The notes below the pieces were generated by a model, which saw nothing but the letters and a program-made list of their open reading frames with translations, was not told where the DNA came from and did no database searches. The position numbers were made by a program, and so were the translations under genes. 64,000 nt of DNA from B1 sp964355075 (lineage in GTDB: Bacteria > Bacteroidota > Bacteroidia > UKL13-3): NCBI GenBank assembly GCA_964355075.1, contig CAYHCF010000002.1:124001-188000 (forward strand), read 5' to 3'. Positions 27,541 to 37,010 of the stretch are shown here, in pieces (position 1 is the stretch's first letter; each line of letters opens with the position of its first letter).

Positions 27541-29559
27541 ATGGATTTTCAACTCGAATCAGAATTTAAACCGACCGGAGACCAGCCCGAAGCGATAAGA
27601 AACCTAATAGAAGGAATTAACCGCGGCGACAGATCTCAGGTTTTATTGGGAGTTACCGGATCAGGAAAGACCTTCACAATGGCCAACGTGATTGCCCAGG
27701 TAAAAAAACCTACCCTTATCGTTAGCCATAATAAAACTTTGGTAGCTCAGCTATTTGGAGAGTTCAAACAATTCTTTCCGCATAATGCCATCGAGTACTT
27801 TGTTTCTTACTACGATTATTACCAACCTGAGGCATTTATTCCTTCCAGCAATACTTATATCGAAAAAGACTTAGCCATCAATAAGGAGATTGAAAAATTA
27901 AGACTTAAAACTACTTCTTCACTCCTGTCGGGCCGAAGAGATGTTATTGTGCTTGCTTCAGTGAGTTGCATATACGGAGCAGGAAACCCAAAGGATTACG
28001 AAAGCAGTATTGTCAGGTTAAAAAAGGGGCAGACCATGGCACGTAATAATTTATTGTATGCCTTAGTTGATTCTTTGTATAGCAGAACAACTGCTGATTT
28101 TCAAAGAGGAAATTTCAGGGTGAAAGGGGACGTGGTTGATGTGTTTCCTGCTTATGCGGATACAGCATATCGGATTTCGTTTTTTGGAAACGAAATTGAG
28201 GAGTTATTAATTATTGATCCGGTGAGCGGGAAAAAACAGGACAGCGTTGAATATCTGGCCATTTTCCCTGCAAATATATATGTTACACCTAAAGAACAGT
28301 TGCAAGCCGCCATGCGTGATATTCAGGATGACCTGATTTTACATATTGAATATCTTAAATCTATCGGGAAATTTATTGAAGCCAAACGCATTGAAGAAAG
28401 AACAAACTTTGATCTTGAGATGATGCGTGAATTGGGCTATTGCAGCGGTATTGAAAATTACAGCAGGTATTTAGACAGGCGTAATCCGGGCGACCGCCCA
28501 TTCTGTTTGTTGGATTATTTTCCGAATGACTTTTTAGTGATAGTAGATGAAAGTCATGCAACCATGCCACAGATCAGAGCCATGTATGGAGGCGATAGAA
28601 GCAGAAAAGAGAATTTAATTGAATACGGATTCAGGCTGCCATCTGCTTTTGATAACCGACCCTTAAAATTTAATGAATTTGAAACAATGGTTCCACAAAC
28701 CATTTATGTAAGCGCAACACCAGCCGATTACGAAGTAAGAGAAGCTGAAGGAATTGTGGTGGAACAAGTAATAAGACCAACCGGTTTGCTTGATCCAACC
28801 ATTGTAGTGAGGCCTTGTTTGAACCAGGTGGATGACCTGTTGGATGAAATTGATGAATGCATTAAAATGGGCGACCGGATTCTGATAACCACCTTAACCA
28901 AAAGAATGGCAGAGGAACTCAGTAAATACATGCAAAAGTTGAAAATAAAATGCAACTATATCCATAGCGAGGTAAAAACAATTGACAGGGTTGAAATATT
29001 GCGCAATCTGCGTTTAGGCAAGTTTGATGTTTTGATTGGTGTGAACCTGTTGCGTGAGGGACTGGATTTACCTGAGGTTAGCTTAGTAGCCATTATGGAT
29101 GCGGATAAAGAAGGATTTTTACGAAACGATCGCTCTTTGACTCAAACCATGGGAAGAGCTGCACGAAATGAGAGAGGCAGAGTGATTATGTATGCTGATA
29201 AAATTACCGACAGCATGCAGCGGACAATTGACCAAACCTACAGAAGGAGAGAAATCCAGATTGCCTATAATACGATGCACGGAATTACCCCAACAACGGT
29301 AAAGAAGACCAGAGAAGAAATCATGAAGCAGACCAGTGTTGCAGATTCCAATATTAATTCAAATCTATTGGCCTATCTTGAACCTGAAGAAATAAACCTT
29401 GCAGCCGACCCGGTAATTCAAATGATGACTGTTGAGCAGATAAAAAAGATGATTGACGAAACACAAAAACGCATGATCAAAGCAGCAAAAAATATGGATT
29501 TTATGGAGGCTGCCAGGTTGAGAGACGAGATGTATGCTTTGCAGAGAAAACTTAACTAA
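27541..29559 (+). CDS. uvrB: Excinuclease ABC subunit B
   Basis: DNA damage verification subunit of nucleotide excision repair. At 672 residues it is full length, with Walker A GVTGSGKTFT (37-46), the beta-hairpin region with YFVSYYDYYQPEAFIP, DESHAT as motif II, the helicase C-terminal part containing GRAARNERGRVIMYAD, and the C-terminal UVR domain (MDFMEAARLRDEMYAL) that contacts UvrC. The stop codon overlaps the stop of the convergent lipoprotein gene by four bases. uvrA and uvrC are not in the window. Confidence 0.97.
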   Translation: MDFQLESEFKPTGDQPEAIRNLIEGINRGDRSQVLLGVTGSGKTFTMANVIAQVKKPTLIVSHNKTLVAQLFGEFKQFFPHNAIEYFVSYYDYYQPEAFIPSSNTYIEKDLAINKEIEKLRLKTTSSLLSGRRDVIVLASVSCIYGAGNPKDYESSIVRLKKGQTMARNNLLYALVDSLYSRTTADFQRGNFRVKGDVVDVFPAYADTAYRISFFGNEIEELLIIDPVSGKKQDSVEYLAIFPANIYVTPKEQLQAAMRDIQDDLILHIEYLKSIGKFIEAKRIEERTNFDLEMMRELGYCSGIENYSRYLDRRNPGDRPFCLLDYFPNDFLVIVDESHATMPQIRAMYGGDRSRKENLIEYGFRLPSAFDNRPLKFNEFETMVPQTIYVSATPADYEVREAEGIVVEQVIRPTGLLDPTIVVRPCLNQVDDLLDEIDECIKMGDRILITTLTKRMAEELSKYMQKLKIKCNYIHSEVKTIDRVEILRNLRLGKFDVLIGVNLLREGLDLPEVSLVAIMDADKEGFLRNDRSLTQTMGRAARNERGRVIMYADKITDSMQRTIDQTYRRREIQIAYNTMHGITPTTVKKTREEIMKQTSVADSNINSNLLAYLEPEEINLAADPVIQMMTVEQIKKMIDETQKRMIKAAKNMDFMEAARLRDEMYALQRKLN

Positions 29560-30116
29560 TTCAGGAATTGCATCCTGAATTTTCCTTCTGTAATATCAAC
29601 GGTATTGGTATTTTCCTCCAACTGCAGATTTCCTGAGAATGTACCTGTTACGATGCCGAATTTAGCCGGATTTAACTTATCGAAAGTTATCGTTAAACCT
29701 TCAGTAGGCGTTGCTGATGAAGCTGAACTCTTAAAAATAAATAAGGATTCATTCTGATATTCACAGTGACTGGCCCGGTCTGAATTATCCAATTTATAGG
29801 ATATACCATTAACCCAACTGCCTTGATTTTGTAAAGTAAAAGTGAAAATAGGATTTAAAGTTGACGGAGACAGCGTTGCAATCAAATACATGGTTTGAAA
29901 ATTCATTGTATCGTCCTTGGCTACATTTAAACCTTTGAAATTTTTAGCAATACCATCAGCTTTAAAGGTAAAATAAAACTGTTCGCCGGGAGGAGGAGGA
30001 GGGTTATTATTACCGCCACCGCCACTGGTTGGCGAGCTCCCTTTTTTACATGAACTTATCAAAAGCAAACAAAAAAAGACAAGAAAAATTCCTTTGATTT
30101 GGTTTATTTTAGTCAT
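29556..30116 (-). CDS. Predicted lipoprotein, function unknown
   Basis: A 186-residue protein with a lipoprotein signal (LVFFCLLLISSC, lipid-attachment Cys about residue 23) followed by a flexible linker of Ser, Gly, Asn and Pro (GGGGNNNPPPPPGE) and a beta-rich domain starting QFYFTFKADGIAKNFKG. The body resembles the small beta-sandwich lipoproteins that are common in Bacteroidota, but I recognise no characterised family. The stop overlaps that of uvrB, with which it is convergent. Monocistronic as far as the sequence shows. Confidence 0.78.
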   Translation of the reverse strand: MTKINQIKGIFLVFFCLLLISSCKKGSSPTSGGGGNNNPPPPPGEQFYFTFKADGIAKNFKGLNVAKDDTMNFQTMYLIATLSPSTLNPIFTFTLQNQGSWVNGISYKLDNSDRASHCEYQNESLFIFKSSASSATPTEGLTITFDKLNPAKFGIVTGTFSGNLQLEENTNTVDITEGKFRMQFLN

Positions 30117-30236
30117 AATAGTTTTTATTTAATAATTCCAAGGAACAATTATAATTGTATTTTTTTGAAAAATAAAATTAAAATACTTAATTTAGTCTTA
30201 ATGGTTGAAGCTGTCAATTGTTTATGGTTCAAAAAA

Positions 30237-31211
30237 TTATGCGAAACGATGCGCTGTTTTATATAACTCATCTTGCGACAAGTTTTTAAAGTATTCATAA
30301 GTGATTTTGAGTCCATCTGCCCTGTTAACCTTTGGTTCCCAATTTAAAATTTCCCGTGCTCTTGTTATATCCGGTTTGCGCTGCTTCGGATCATCTGTAG
30401 GCAATGGTTTGATAATTAATTTTTGATTCGTTCCTGTTAATTTAATTATTTCTTCCCCAAATTCCCTGATAGTAATTTCATCCGGATTTCCAATATTAAC
30501 CGGTAAAGCATAATCACTGTGAAGCAGCCGGAATATCCCTTCAATTAAATCACTTACATAACAAAAACTACGGGTCTGACTTCCATCACCAAACATAGTG
30601 AGATCTTCGCCCCGCAAGGCCTGACCAATAAATGCCGGTAAAACCCTGCCATCATTTAACCGCATTCTGGGACCATAGGTATTAAAAATCCGAACAATCC
30701 GGGTTTCGAGCCCGTGATAGGTATGATAAGCCATGGTGATTGCTTCCTGAAAACGTTTTGCTTCATCATAGACCCCACGCGGACCAACAGGATTTACATT
30801 CCCCCAGTAATCCTCCGTTTGTGGATGAACCATTGGATCACCATATACCTCACTGGTAGAAGCAATAAGTACTCTGGCATTTTTTACCCGGGCTAATCCT
30901 AAACAATTATGAATACCCAGTGAACCGACCTTCAGGGTTTGAATTGGAATTTTCAGATAATCGATCGGACTTGCCGGAGAGGCAAAATGCAGGATATAGT
31001 CAATTTGCCCGGGGACATGAATGAATTTACTGACATCATTGTGGTAAAATTCAAACTCCTTCAGCTTCATTAAATGTTCTATATTTTTCAGATCGCCTGT
31101 GATAAGATTATCCATCGCTACAACGTCATAACCTTCTGCAATAAAGCGATCGCAAAGATGAGAACCCAAAAAACCGGCAGCTCCTGTAATTAAAACTCTT
31201 TTATTTGCCAT
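30237..31211 (-). CDS. uxs: UDP-glucuronate decarboxylase (UDP-xylose synthase)
   Basis: A 324-residue extended short-chain dehydrogenase. It has the NAD-binding GAAGFLGSHLCDR at the N-terminus, the HFASPASPIDY motif that is characteristic of UDP-xylose synthases, the catalytic Thr/Ser region ASTSEVYGDP, and the YxxxK pair in GVYDEAKRFQEA, followed by RIFNTYGPRM. It converts UDP-glucuronate to UDP-xylose with release of CO2. The gene directly upstream (11 bases) makes UDP-glucuronate, so the two form a UDP-xylose pathway operon. A plain UDP-glucose 4-epimerase is less likely because of the UXS-specific motifs. Confidence 0.9.
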   Translation of the reverse strand: MANKRVLITGAAGFLGSHLCDRFIAEGYDVVAMDNLITGDLKNIEHLMKLKEFEFYHNDVSKFIHVPGQIDYILHFASPASPIDYLKIPIQTLKVGSLGIHNCLGLARVKNARVLIASTSEVYGDPMVHPQTEDYWGNVNPVGPRGVYDEAKRFQEAITMAYHTYHGLETRIVRIFNTYGPRMRLNDGRVLPAFIGQALRGEDLTMFGDGSQTRSFCYVSDLIEGIFRLLHSDYALPVNIGNPDEITIREFGEEIIKLTGTNQKLIIKPLPTDDPKQRKPDITRAREILNWEPKVNRADGLKITYEYFKNLSQDELYKTAHRFA

Positions 31212-31222
31212 ATATCTGAAGT

Positions 31223-32566
31223 TTATTTATTTTTTGATCCGAACAATTTTGTTTTTACTCCGATACAATAGTAAATAAACCCATTTTCCTCCATCTCCAA
31301 TTGATCATATATATTACGTCCGTCAAATATCACTTTGTTTTTCATCAGCCTGCCCATCACATTAAAGTTAGGTGTTCTGAATTCCGGCCATTCAGTAACA
31401 ATTAATAGCGCATCTGCATCAATCAATGCATCATTCTGGTCTTTCGAATATTCAATCTGCTCGCCTAAAACTTTCCTGGCTTCGTGCATGGCAATAGGGT
31501 CATAGGCTTTTATATTGGCACCTGCATTCAGTAATTTCTCGATAATAACCAAGGAAGGAGCTTCCCGCATATCATCGGTTTTAGGCTTAAAGGATAAACC
31601 CCACATCGCAAATGTTTTTCCTTTCAGAATTCCATTAAAGTGCATACTTATTTTTTCAAACAATACACTTTTCTGATCCTCATTTACTTGTTCAACCGCT
31701 TGTAAAATACGCATAGGATGGTTACTTTCCTTAGCAGTTTTAATAAGTGCTTTTACATCTTTTGGGAAACACGAACCACCATATCCGATACCCGGATAAA
31801 TAAACCGGTTGCCAATGCGCGGATCGCTACCAATTCCTTTGCGTACCAAATTAACATCGGCACCCAGTATTTCACATAAATTGGCAATATCATTCATAAA
31901 ACTAATTTTAGTTGCTAGCATGGCATTGGCAGCATATTTTGTCATTTCTGCGCTGGGCACATCCATAAAGATAATTGGATGTCCGTTTAACAAAAAGGGT
32001 TTATACAGCCTGCGCATTACCTCCTCCGCTTTTTTGGTTTCAACCCCAACAACGATTCTATCAGGTTTGATAAAATCTTCAACAGCGGCTCCTTCTTTTA
32101 AGAATTCAGGATTTGAAGCCACATCAAATTCAATATCAGACGAACGCTTATCCAGTTCTTCCTGAACCGCAATTCGAACTTTTTGAGCGGTTCCAACAGG
32201 TACGGTACTTTTGGTTACAATCACAATATGATTCTGAATTCCTGCCCCGATTTCTCTGGCCACACCAAGCACATATTTCAAATCGGCCGATCCATCCTCG
32301 CCGGGAGGAGTGCCCACAGCGATGAAAGCAACATCCGTATCGGTTAGATTTTCAGCAAGCCGGGTTGAAAAGCCCAGCCTCCCTTTTCCCATATTTCTCA
32401 AAACCATCTCCTCTAAACCAGGCTCATATATAGGCAAAATACCCTTTTTCAGATCTTCAATTTTTTTTGCATTTACATCAATGCAAATCACATCAATTCC
32501 CACTTCAGCAAAACAGGTTCCGGTAACCAAACCTACATATCCCGTGCCTATTACAACAATTTTCAT
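31223..32566 (-). CDS. ugd: UDP-glucose 6-dehydrogenase
   Basis: A 447-residue NAD-dependent enzyme that oxidises UDP-glucose twice to UDP-glucuronate. It starts MKIVVIGTGYVGLVTGTCFAE (Rossmann motif), has the FVAVGTP-type segment FIAVGTPPGEDG, the STVPVGT motif, NPEFLKEGAA, and the catalytic cysteine in GIGYGGSCFPKDVKAL (about residue 265), with the C-terminal UDP-binding domain present (FKPKTDDMREAPS). It is the first gene of the ugd-uxs pair, whose product feeds surface polysaccharide or glycoprotein synthesis. It is divergent from the next gene. Confidence 0.96.
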   Translation of the reverse strand: MKIVVIGTGYVGLVTGTCFAEVGIDVICIDVNAKKIEDLKKGILPIYEPGLEEMVLRNMGKGRLGFSTRLAENLTDTDVAFIAVGTPPGEDGSADLKYVLGVAREIGAGIQNHIVIVTKSTVPVGTAQKVRIAVQEELDKRSSDIEFDVASNPEFLKEGAAVEDFIKPDRIVVGVETKKAEEVMRRLYKPFLLNGHPIIFMDVPSAEMTKYAANAMLATKISFMNDIANLCEILGADVNLVRKGIGSDPRIGNRFIYPGIGYGGSCFPKDVKALIKTAKESNHPMRILQAVEQVNEDQKSVLFEKISMHFNGILKGKTFAMWGLSFKPKTDDMREAPSLVIIEKLLNAGANIKAYDPIAMHEARKVLGEQIEYSKDQNDALIDADALLIVTEWPEFRTPNFNVMGRLMKNKVIFDGRNIYDQLEMEENGFIYYCIGVKTKLFGSKNK

Positions 32567-32694
32567 TTTGTTTTATCTCTTTAATTATTGTCACGAAAAT
32601 AAGGAAATGAAACATTTAAAAAAGAGATTAAACTCAAACAGAAAAATTTTTGTCTTATTTAATAGGCTAAAAACGCACATATTTGCCAATTCAA

Positions 32695-33459
32695 ATGAAA
32701 ATAAGCCGAACAAAACTAGCGCTTTTTGGAAGTGTTTTTATTGCACTAAATGCTTCCGGACAGAGTAAATATGCCTTTAGCAATAAAATTGCAAACATTG
32801 AAGTAATCTATAATTATAATATCCCTTCGGGTGATATAAGCAAGCTTTATGGCGATTTTAACGCTATTGGTGCCGGTGGGATTTTTAAGACAAAAACAAA
32901 TTGGGTACTCTCTCTGGAAGGGAGCTATCTTTTTGGAAAAGAAATTAAAAACGAAAATATTTTAAACAATCTCGTTAATGGCGCGGGTTATATTGCTGCG
33001 GCCAGCGGTGTTCCCGGTAATTATTCCGTTAATATGAGGGGATATGAGGCTTTTGTAAACGGAGGCCGCCTATTTGGATTGAACAAATACAATATGAATT
33101 CAGGAATAATGGTTCAGGTTGGGGTAGGATTCTTGCTTCATCGCATCAATTTCCAAACGCAGGAAAACAATATTCCTCAGCTTGACGCCAATTACCGGAA
33201 AGGATACGACCGCCTAACTTATGGTATTGCGTTTAATGAATTTGTTGGCTATTATTTTCAAAGCAAAAATAGGTTAATCAATTTTTACCTGGGCATTGAT
33301 TTTGTACAGGGTAATACCTATAACAAGCGGGGTTTTAATTATGATACCCGGCAATATGATAAAGAATTAAAACACGATTATCTGACTTCCATCAGATTTG
33401 GCTGGATGATTCCTATTTATTTAAATACAAAAGATGAGAATGAATTTCAGTTTAAATAA
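32695..33459 (+). CDS. Predicted outer-membrane beta-barrel protein, function unknown
   Basis: A 254-residue exported protein (signal peptide MKISRTKLALFGSVFIALNASG). The rest is a chain of alternating hydrophobic strands with aromatic ends, for example IEVIYNYNIPSGDISKLYG and NFYLGIDFVQGNTYN, consistent with a small outer-membrane barrel. No named family is recognised with confidence. The ATG at 32695 starts the signal peptide; a TTG 12 bases upstream is in frame but adds nothing. kdtA follows after 12 bases, so the two are co-transcribed, and a link to the cell envelope is plausible (inference). Confidence 0.75.
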   Translation: MKISRTKLALFGSVFIALNASGQSKYAFSNKIANIEVIYNYNIPSGDISKLYGDFNAIGAGGIFKTKTNWVLSLEGSYLFGKEIKNENILNNLVNGAGYIAAASGVPGNYSVNMRGYEAFVNGGRLFGLNKYNMNSGIMVQVGVGFLLHRINFQTQENNIPQLDANYRKGYDRLTYGIAFNEFVGYYFQSKNRLINFYLGIDFVQGNTYNKRGFNYDTRQYDKELKHDYLTSIRFGWMIPIYLNTKDENEFQFK

Positions 33460-33471
33460 TAGCTCAGATAA

Positions 33472-34725
33472 ATGGGAGAAATAGTTTATTTTATTACAAC
33501 CCGGGTTTTTTTTATCCTGACCCGAATCGTTTCCCCTTTCAATAAAAGAGCTAAACTTTTGGTTGCCGGTCAATCCGGCTTGCGCCAAAAAATTCAGAAT
33601 TTCTATGACCCGAATGGAAAAAAATCAATCTGGTTTCATGTAGCTTCATTGGGCGAATTTGAACAAGGACGGCCTGTTATGGAGGCCATGAAGCATGCTT
33701 ATCCGGATTGCCGTTTAGTGGCAACTTTCTTTTCGCCTTCGGGTTATGAGGTGCTTAAAAACGATCCTTTATGCGATGGTATTTTTTATCTGCCTTTTGA
33801 AAGCAGACGAGCCGCCAAATTTGTGATTAAGTGTTTTAATCCCAAAATGGCCATTTTGATCAAATACGATTTTTGGTATTACTACCTGAAGGCGCTCCAT
33901 CAAAATCAGATTCCTGTTTATTTGTGTGCTGCCCAATTCAGAAAAGGGCAACGATATTTTAAATCTTATGCAAGTTTTCACCAGAAATTTATCAGTCAGT
34001 TCGATTATTACTTTTGCCAGAATCAGGAATCGAAGGAACTATTGAAATCCATCGGAATCGAAAATTCGATCGTTACCGGAGATAACCGGTACGACCGGGT
34101 TTATCAACTATTACAAAATTCAGAAAAACTCCCCTTAATCGATAAATTTAAAGGAGATTCCTTCTTATTAATTGCAGGCAGCAGTTATGAGGTGGAAGAA
34201 GAACTGTTATCTTATGCAATAGAAAACGTCAAACACGAATTCAAGGTAATTATCGCACCTCATTTTGTTGACACAAAACGAATCACTACTATAGAAAAAA
34301 AATTCGGAGAATCAGCCATTCTCTATTCTCAGCTTTATGACCATACCGATAATATTGATAAAAAAATAGTAATCATTGACAGTATTGGTTTATTGGCAAA
34401 AATATACCGCTATGGAAATGCAGCCTTGATTGGAGGAGGATTTTGGGAAAAAGGACTTCATAATAGTTTAGAAGCCGCCACCTTTGGAATGCCGATATCT
34501 TTTGGCCCGAAAATAAAAAGATTCCCTGAAGCCAAAGAATTGGTGAAAGAGGGAATTGCAGAAATTGTTATGGACAAAATCAGCTTTTCAAACTGGCTGA
34601 ACCAACTCCTGGCTGAACCCAACCGATGCAAAGAAGTTTCAGAGAAAAGCAGAAAATTCGTTTCCAAAAATGTGGGGGCAACGCAAATGGTTTTGGATAA
34701 GATCAAAGAGTTGAATCCTATCTGA
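33472..34725 (+). CDS. kdtA: 3-deoxy-D-manno-octulosonic acid (Kdo) transferase
   Basis: A 417-residue GT30 glycosyltransferase, also called WaaA, that adds Kdo from CMP-Kdo to lipid IVA in lipopolysaccharide core synthesis at the inner membrane. The N-terminal hydrophobic anchor (about 3-25) precedes IWFHVASLGEFEQGRP with the catalytic base Glu (about residue 60), the YLPFESRRAAKF region, ADDN-type TGDNRYDR, and the C-terminal GT-B nucleotide-binding block GGFWEKGLHNSLEAATFGMPI. Start ATG 12 bases after the preceding barrel gene. The count of Kdo residues added cannot be told from sequence. Confidence 0.94.
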   Translation: MGEIVYFITTRVFFILTRIVSPFNKRAKLLVAGQSGLRQKIQNFYDPNGKKSIWFHVASLGEFEQGRPVMEAMKHAYPDCRLVATFFSPSGYEVLKNDPLCDGIFYLPFESRRAAKFVIKCFNPKMAILIKYDFWYYYLKALHQNQIPVYLCAAQFRKGQRYFKSYASFHQKFISQFDYYFCQNQESKELLKSIGIENSIVTGDNRYDRVYQLLQNSEKLPLIDKFKGDSFLLIAGSSYEVEEELLSYAIENVKHEFKVIIAPHFVDTKRITTIEKKFGESAILYSQLYDHTDNIDKKIVIIDSIGLLAKIYRYGNAALIGGGFWEKGLHNSLEAATFGMPISFGPKIKRFPEAKELVKEGIAEIVMDKISFSNWLNQLLAEPNRCKEVSEKSRKFVSKNVGATQMVLDKIKELNPI

Positions 34726-34856
34726 AAATTTAATAAAATATCAGAAAATTGCAAAAATTAACCCTCATGAAAATGAAATCTTTATCAATACATTCGCTAT
34801 ACTTTTGAAAAACTGATTTTTAGAGGTGCCCTAAAATTAATTTTTTTTTAAAAAAT

Positions 34857-35069
34857 TTATTTCTTCTTCAACCTCCTGGCACGTTCAACATCCAAATAAT
34901 TTTTCAAAGAATCGGTCTGAGGTTCTGTAATGGGCTTGGGTTGTTGTACAACAGCTTCTTCTTTACTCTTTTTGCAATGATGCATGCAGTTACATGACAT
35001 TAGATGAATGCAAAAAACCAAACTAATGCTGAACCATAAACTTACGCGAAAGCAATATTTTTTCATCAT
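34857..35069 (-). CDS. Small predicted lipoprotein overlapping the 3' end of its neighbour
   Basis: A 70-residue frame with an N-terminal hydrophobic segment and lipobox (CIHLMSC, Cys about residue 26), then CMHHCKK and a charged tail ending VERARRLKKK. The lipobox and basic N-terminus (MMKKYCFR) are good signs of a real lipoprotein gene. Its start lies 47 bases inside the end of the upstream sorting-domain gene in another frame, which is a larger overlap than usual. A later start would remove the signal peptide, so I keep the long form. Probably translationally coupled to the neighbour (inference). Confidence 0.55.
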   Translation of the reverse strand: MMKKYCFRVSLWFSISLVFCIHLMSCNCMHHCKKSKEEAVVQQPKPITEPQTDSLKNYLDVERARRLKKK

Positions 35070-36885
35070 TTTTTAAATTTACAAAATACATGCCAGCCGG
35101 CAATTCCCCAATATCAATCTGCAATCGGTTCAGGCCGGGTCTTGCCCAATCCTTTGCAATAAGTTTTTGCGTTTTACCCTGAATGTCTGTGATTTCAACA
35201 CCAAGCAATAATTTCTGTTGAACCTCAAAGTCAAAATGCACATATTGAGAGGCAGGATTCGGATACAAGTTATATTGCATATTTTGTTGAATGGATTCAT
35301 TCCATCCGGAAAGCGGATCCGTTGTTTGAATCCTGCCAATCCAAGTGCGGTTTTGCCCGTTGAGTGTCCCCCATGAACCATTTAGCCAACATACTCCCAA
35401 CTCGTTATATTTTCGTTGAATACCGGTATAATCTCCCCATCGTTCAACGGTATCTCCAATTAATACGATGTTGCCTTCTCCCTTTTTCACAAAAACAGGA
35501 GCAGATACATTGAAGTTGCGATCCACATAAACCACCGAGGTACCCGGAAACTGGTTCGCTGAAACATGCGAAAATGTAATCATACTTCCATGATCACCGT
35601 CTTTTCCTGAACCAATATAGGCAATGCTTGGATACCCATAATCTAAAGTGTCTGATGAAATTACCTGCCCTTTGGCAATGGGATTAGCCGTCCACGAATT
35701 TTCAATCCTCCCAAAATAAACAGCAGGACTAAACAAATTAAAATCAATGGTATTTCCAACATAATAAATCAGGCCATTTTCATATACAGCACTTAAAACA
35801 CGTGCGTCATTTGTTTGCAGCTTTTTCCCATTTGGCTGAATGGCATTGGGCTGTAAACCATAAGCAGTCTGGTTTTTGAGAATCCGGGTGGATAAGGTAG
35901 CATTACCGGATTTTATGGTATTGCTGATGGAATGCAAAAACACGGTGTCATTCTGCAAATCGGAAGGCCTCTGTGATAAAAGAAACAAACCCGGTCCATA
36001 AAGTTTTGAACCCCCTTTTGCAGGACAAATATTCCAGACAGATTGCCCGTTGAACTGAATATTGCTATAAACTTTTTGAGCTAAAGAATCTCCCGAGAAT
36101 CCTTTCATTTTATCTACTTGCCAGATATAGGATTCCAGGAATCCATTTTTCCAAAAGGTATTATCTTTTAACCGGTTTACAGTAATAAACAACTCATCTT
36201 TTGTAAGGGAAATAATTGGATAATCACTCCAACTGCTGTCCTGAGTGATGTTTCCAGGAAGCTGATATAAATTCCATTTCAGGGATGGATCATTGCTTTG
36301 TGAAAAAGCTACAATTATTCGTGTGTCAGTGCTGCTTGAACCTTGTAAAAAGACAATAATAAACCGGTCCTGCTCCGGATCATAAATTACTCTTGGGTCA
36401 TAAGTACGGTTTAATGGCCCCAGGGCTGAACCCAATGTGGGTAATGTTTTGCCGGAAACATATTTGCCGGTATCATTATATACATTGAAATTGCTATTGG
36501 CCACGCTTACAATCATTCCGCCATTACTTATTGCTACGTCATTGTCATTTGGGGTTCCCTGAGTTACATTTCCGATAAAGTTTCTTCCAATTGCAGGAAT
36601 AAATGTTGAACCCTTCTTGTTATGAATGATTTTCTGTGCAGGCGAAATGAGTGCTCTTTGTATATCGAGATCATGCTTTTTTTGCGCAAACTCATTCAAA
36701 GGTGCAGGAGCCGCCTTTAGGGTATAAATATGGGCTTCAGGTAAATCAGGAAGAACACGCATATCTATCACTGCGCCTAATGGAGTACTAATTTCTGTGG
36801 TTTTAAAGGTAAGCCCGGAATGGTTTTGTCCTTGAACCAGCATGCTTAACTGCAAAAGAAATACCAATTGGATTGCATTTTTCAT
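35023..36885 (-). CDS. Secreted protein with type A T9SS sorting domain, probable beta-propeller
   Basis: A 620-residue exported protein. I start it at the ATG at 36885 (MKNAIQLVFLLQLSMLVQG, signal peptide) and not at the 51-codon longer frame. The central part (about 120-520) is beta-rich with repeated blade-like segments such as YDPRVIYDPEQDRFIIVF and DYPIISLTKDELFITVN, which suggests a propeller, but no catalytic motif is visible. The C-terminal 80 residues (LYPNPASQYVHFDF...GMYFVNLKNDEKILLSRKFMV) are a type A sorting domain for the type IX system. A 70-residue lipoprotein gene overlaps the 3' end. Confidence 0.83.
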   Translation of the reverse strand: MKNAIQLVFLLQLSMLVQGQNHSGLTFKTTEISTPLGAVIDMRVLPDLPEAHIYTLKAAPAPLNEFAQKKHDLDIQRALISPAQKIIHNKKGSTFIPAIGRNFIGNVTQGTPNDNDVAISNGGMIVSVANSNFNVYNDTGKYVSGKTLPTLGSALGPLNRTYDPRVIYDPEQDRFIIVFLQGSSSTDTRIIVAFSQSNDPSLKWNLYQLPGNITQDSSWSDYPIISLTKDELFITVNRLKDNTFWKNGFLESYIWQVDKMKGFSGDSLAQKVYSNIQFNGQSVWNICPAKGGSKLYGPGLFLLSQRPSDLQNDTVFLHSISNTIKSGNATLSTRILKNQTAYGLQPNAIQPNGKKLQTNDARVLSAVYENGLIYYVGNTIDFNLFSPAVYFGRIENSWTANPIAKGQVISSDTLDYGYPSIAYIGSGKDGDHGSMITFSHVSANQFPGTSVVYVDRNFNVSAPVFVKKGEGNIVLIGDTVERWGDYTGIQRKYNELGVCWLNGSWGTLNGQNRTWIGRIQTTDPLSGWNESIQQNMQYNLYPNPASQYVHFDFEVQQKLLLGVEITDIQGKTQKLIAKDWARPGLNRLQIDIGELPAGMYFVNLKNDEKILLSRKFMVQH

Positions 36886-36960
36886 TGAACTCTTTTTTGT
36901 TATAGATTTAAAAGAAAGTCCATGCAAGTTAAATTTTATCCTCCAAATAGAAAACAGCAA

Positions 36961-36992
36961 TTGTATAATCGGGCAAATGTGTAATATCTTTG
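36961..36992 (+). promoter_or_regulatory. Candidate promoter of the VF530-family gene
   Basis: TTG (36961-36963), 21 bases, then TATCTTTG (36985-36992), an exact TAnnTTTG box. Transcription would begin near 37000, about 11 bases before the ATG at 37011, leaving a very short leader. Confidence 0.5.
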
Positions 36993-37010
36993 ACATTGGA
37001 AGTACAAGTA

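Noticed and set aside
32310..32768. 152-residue plus-strand frame across the ugd start
   Set aside because: Overlaps the conserved N-terminus of ugd antisense and runs into the next gene; low-complexity translation.
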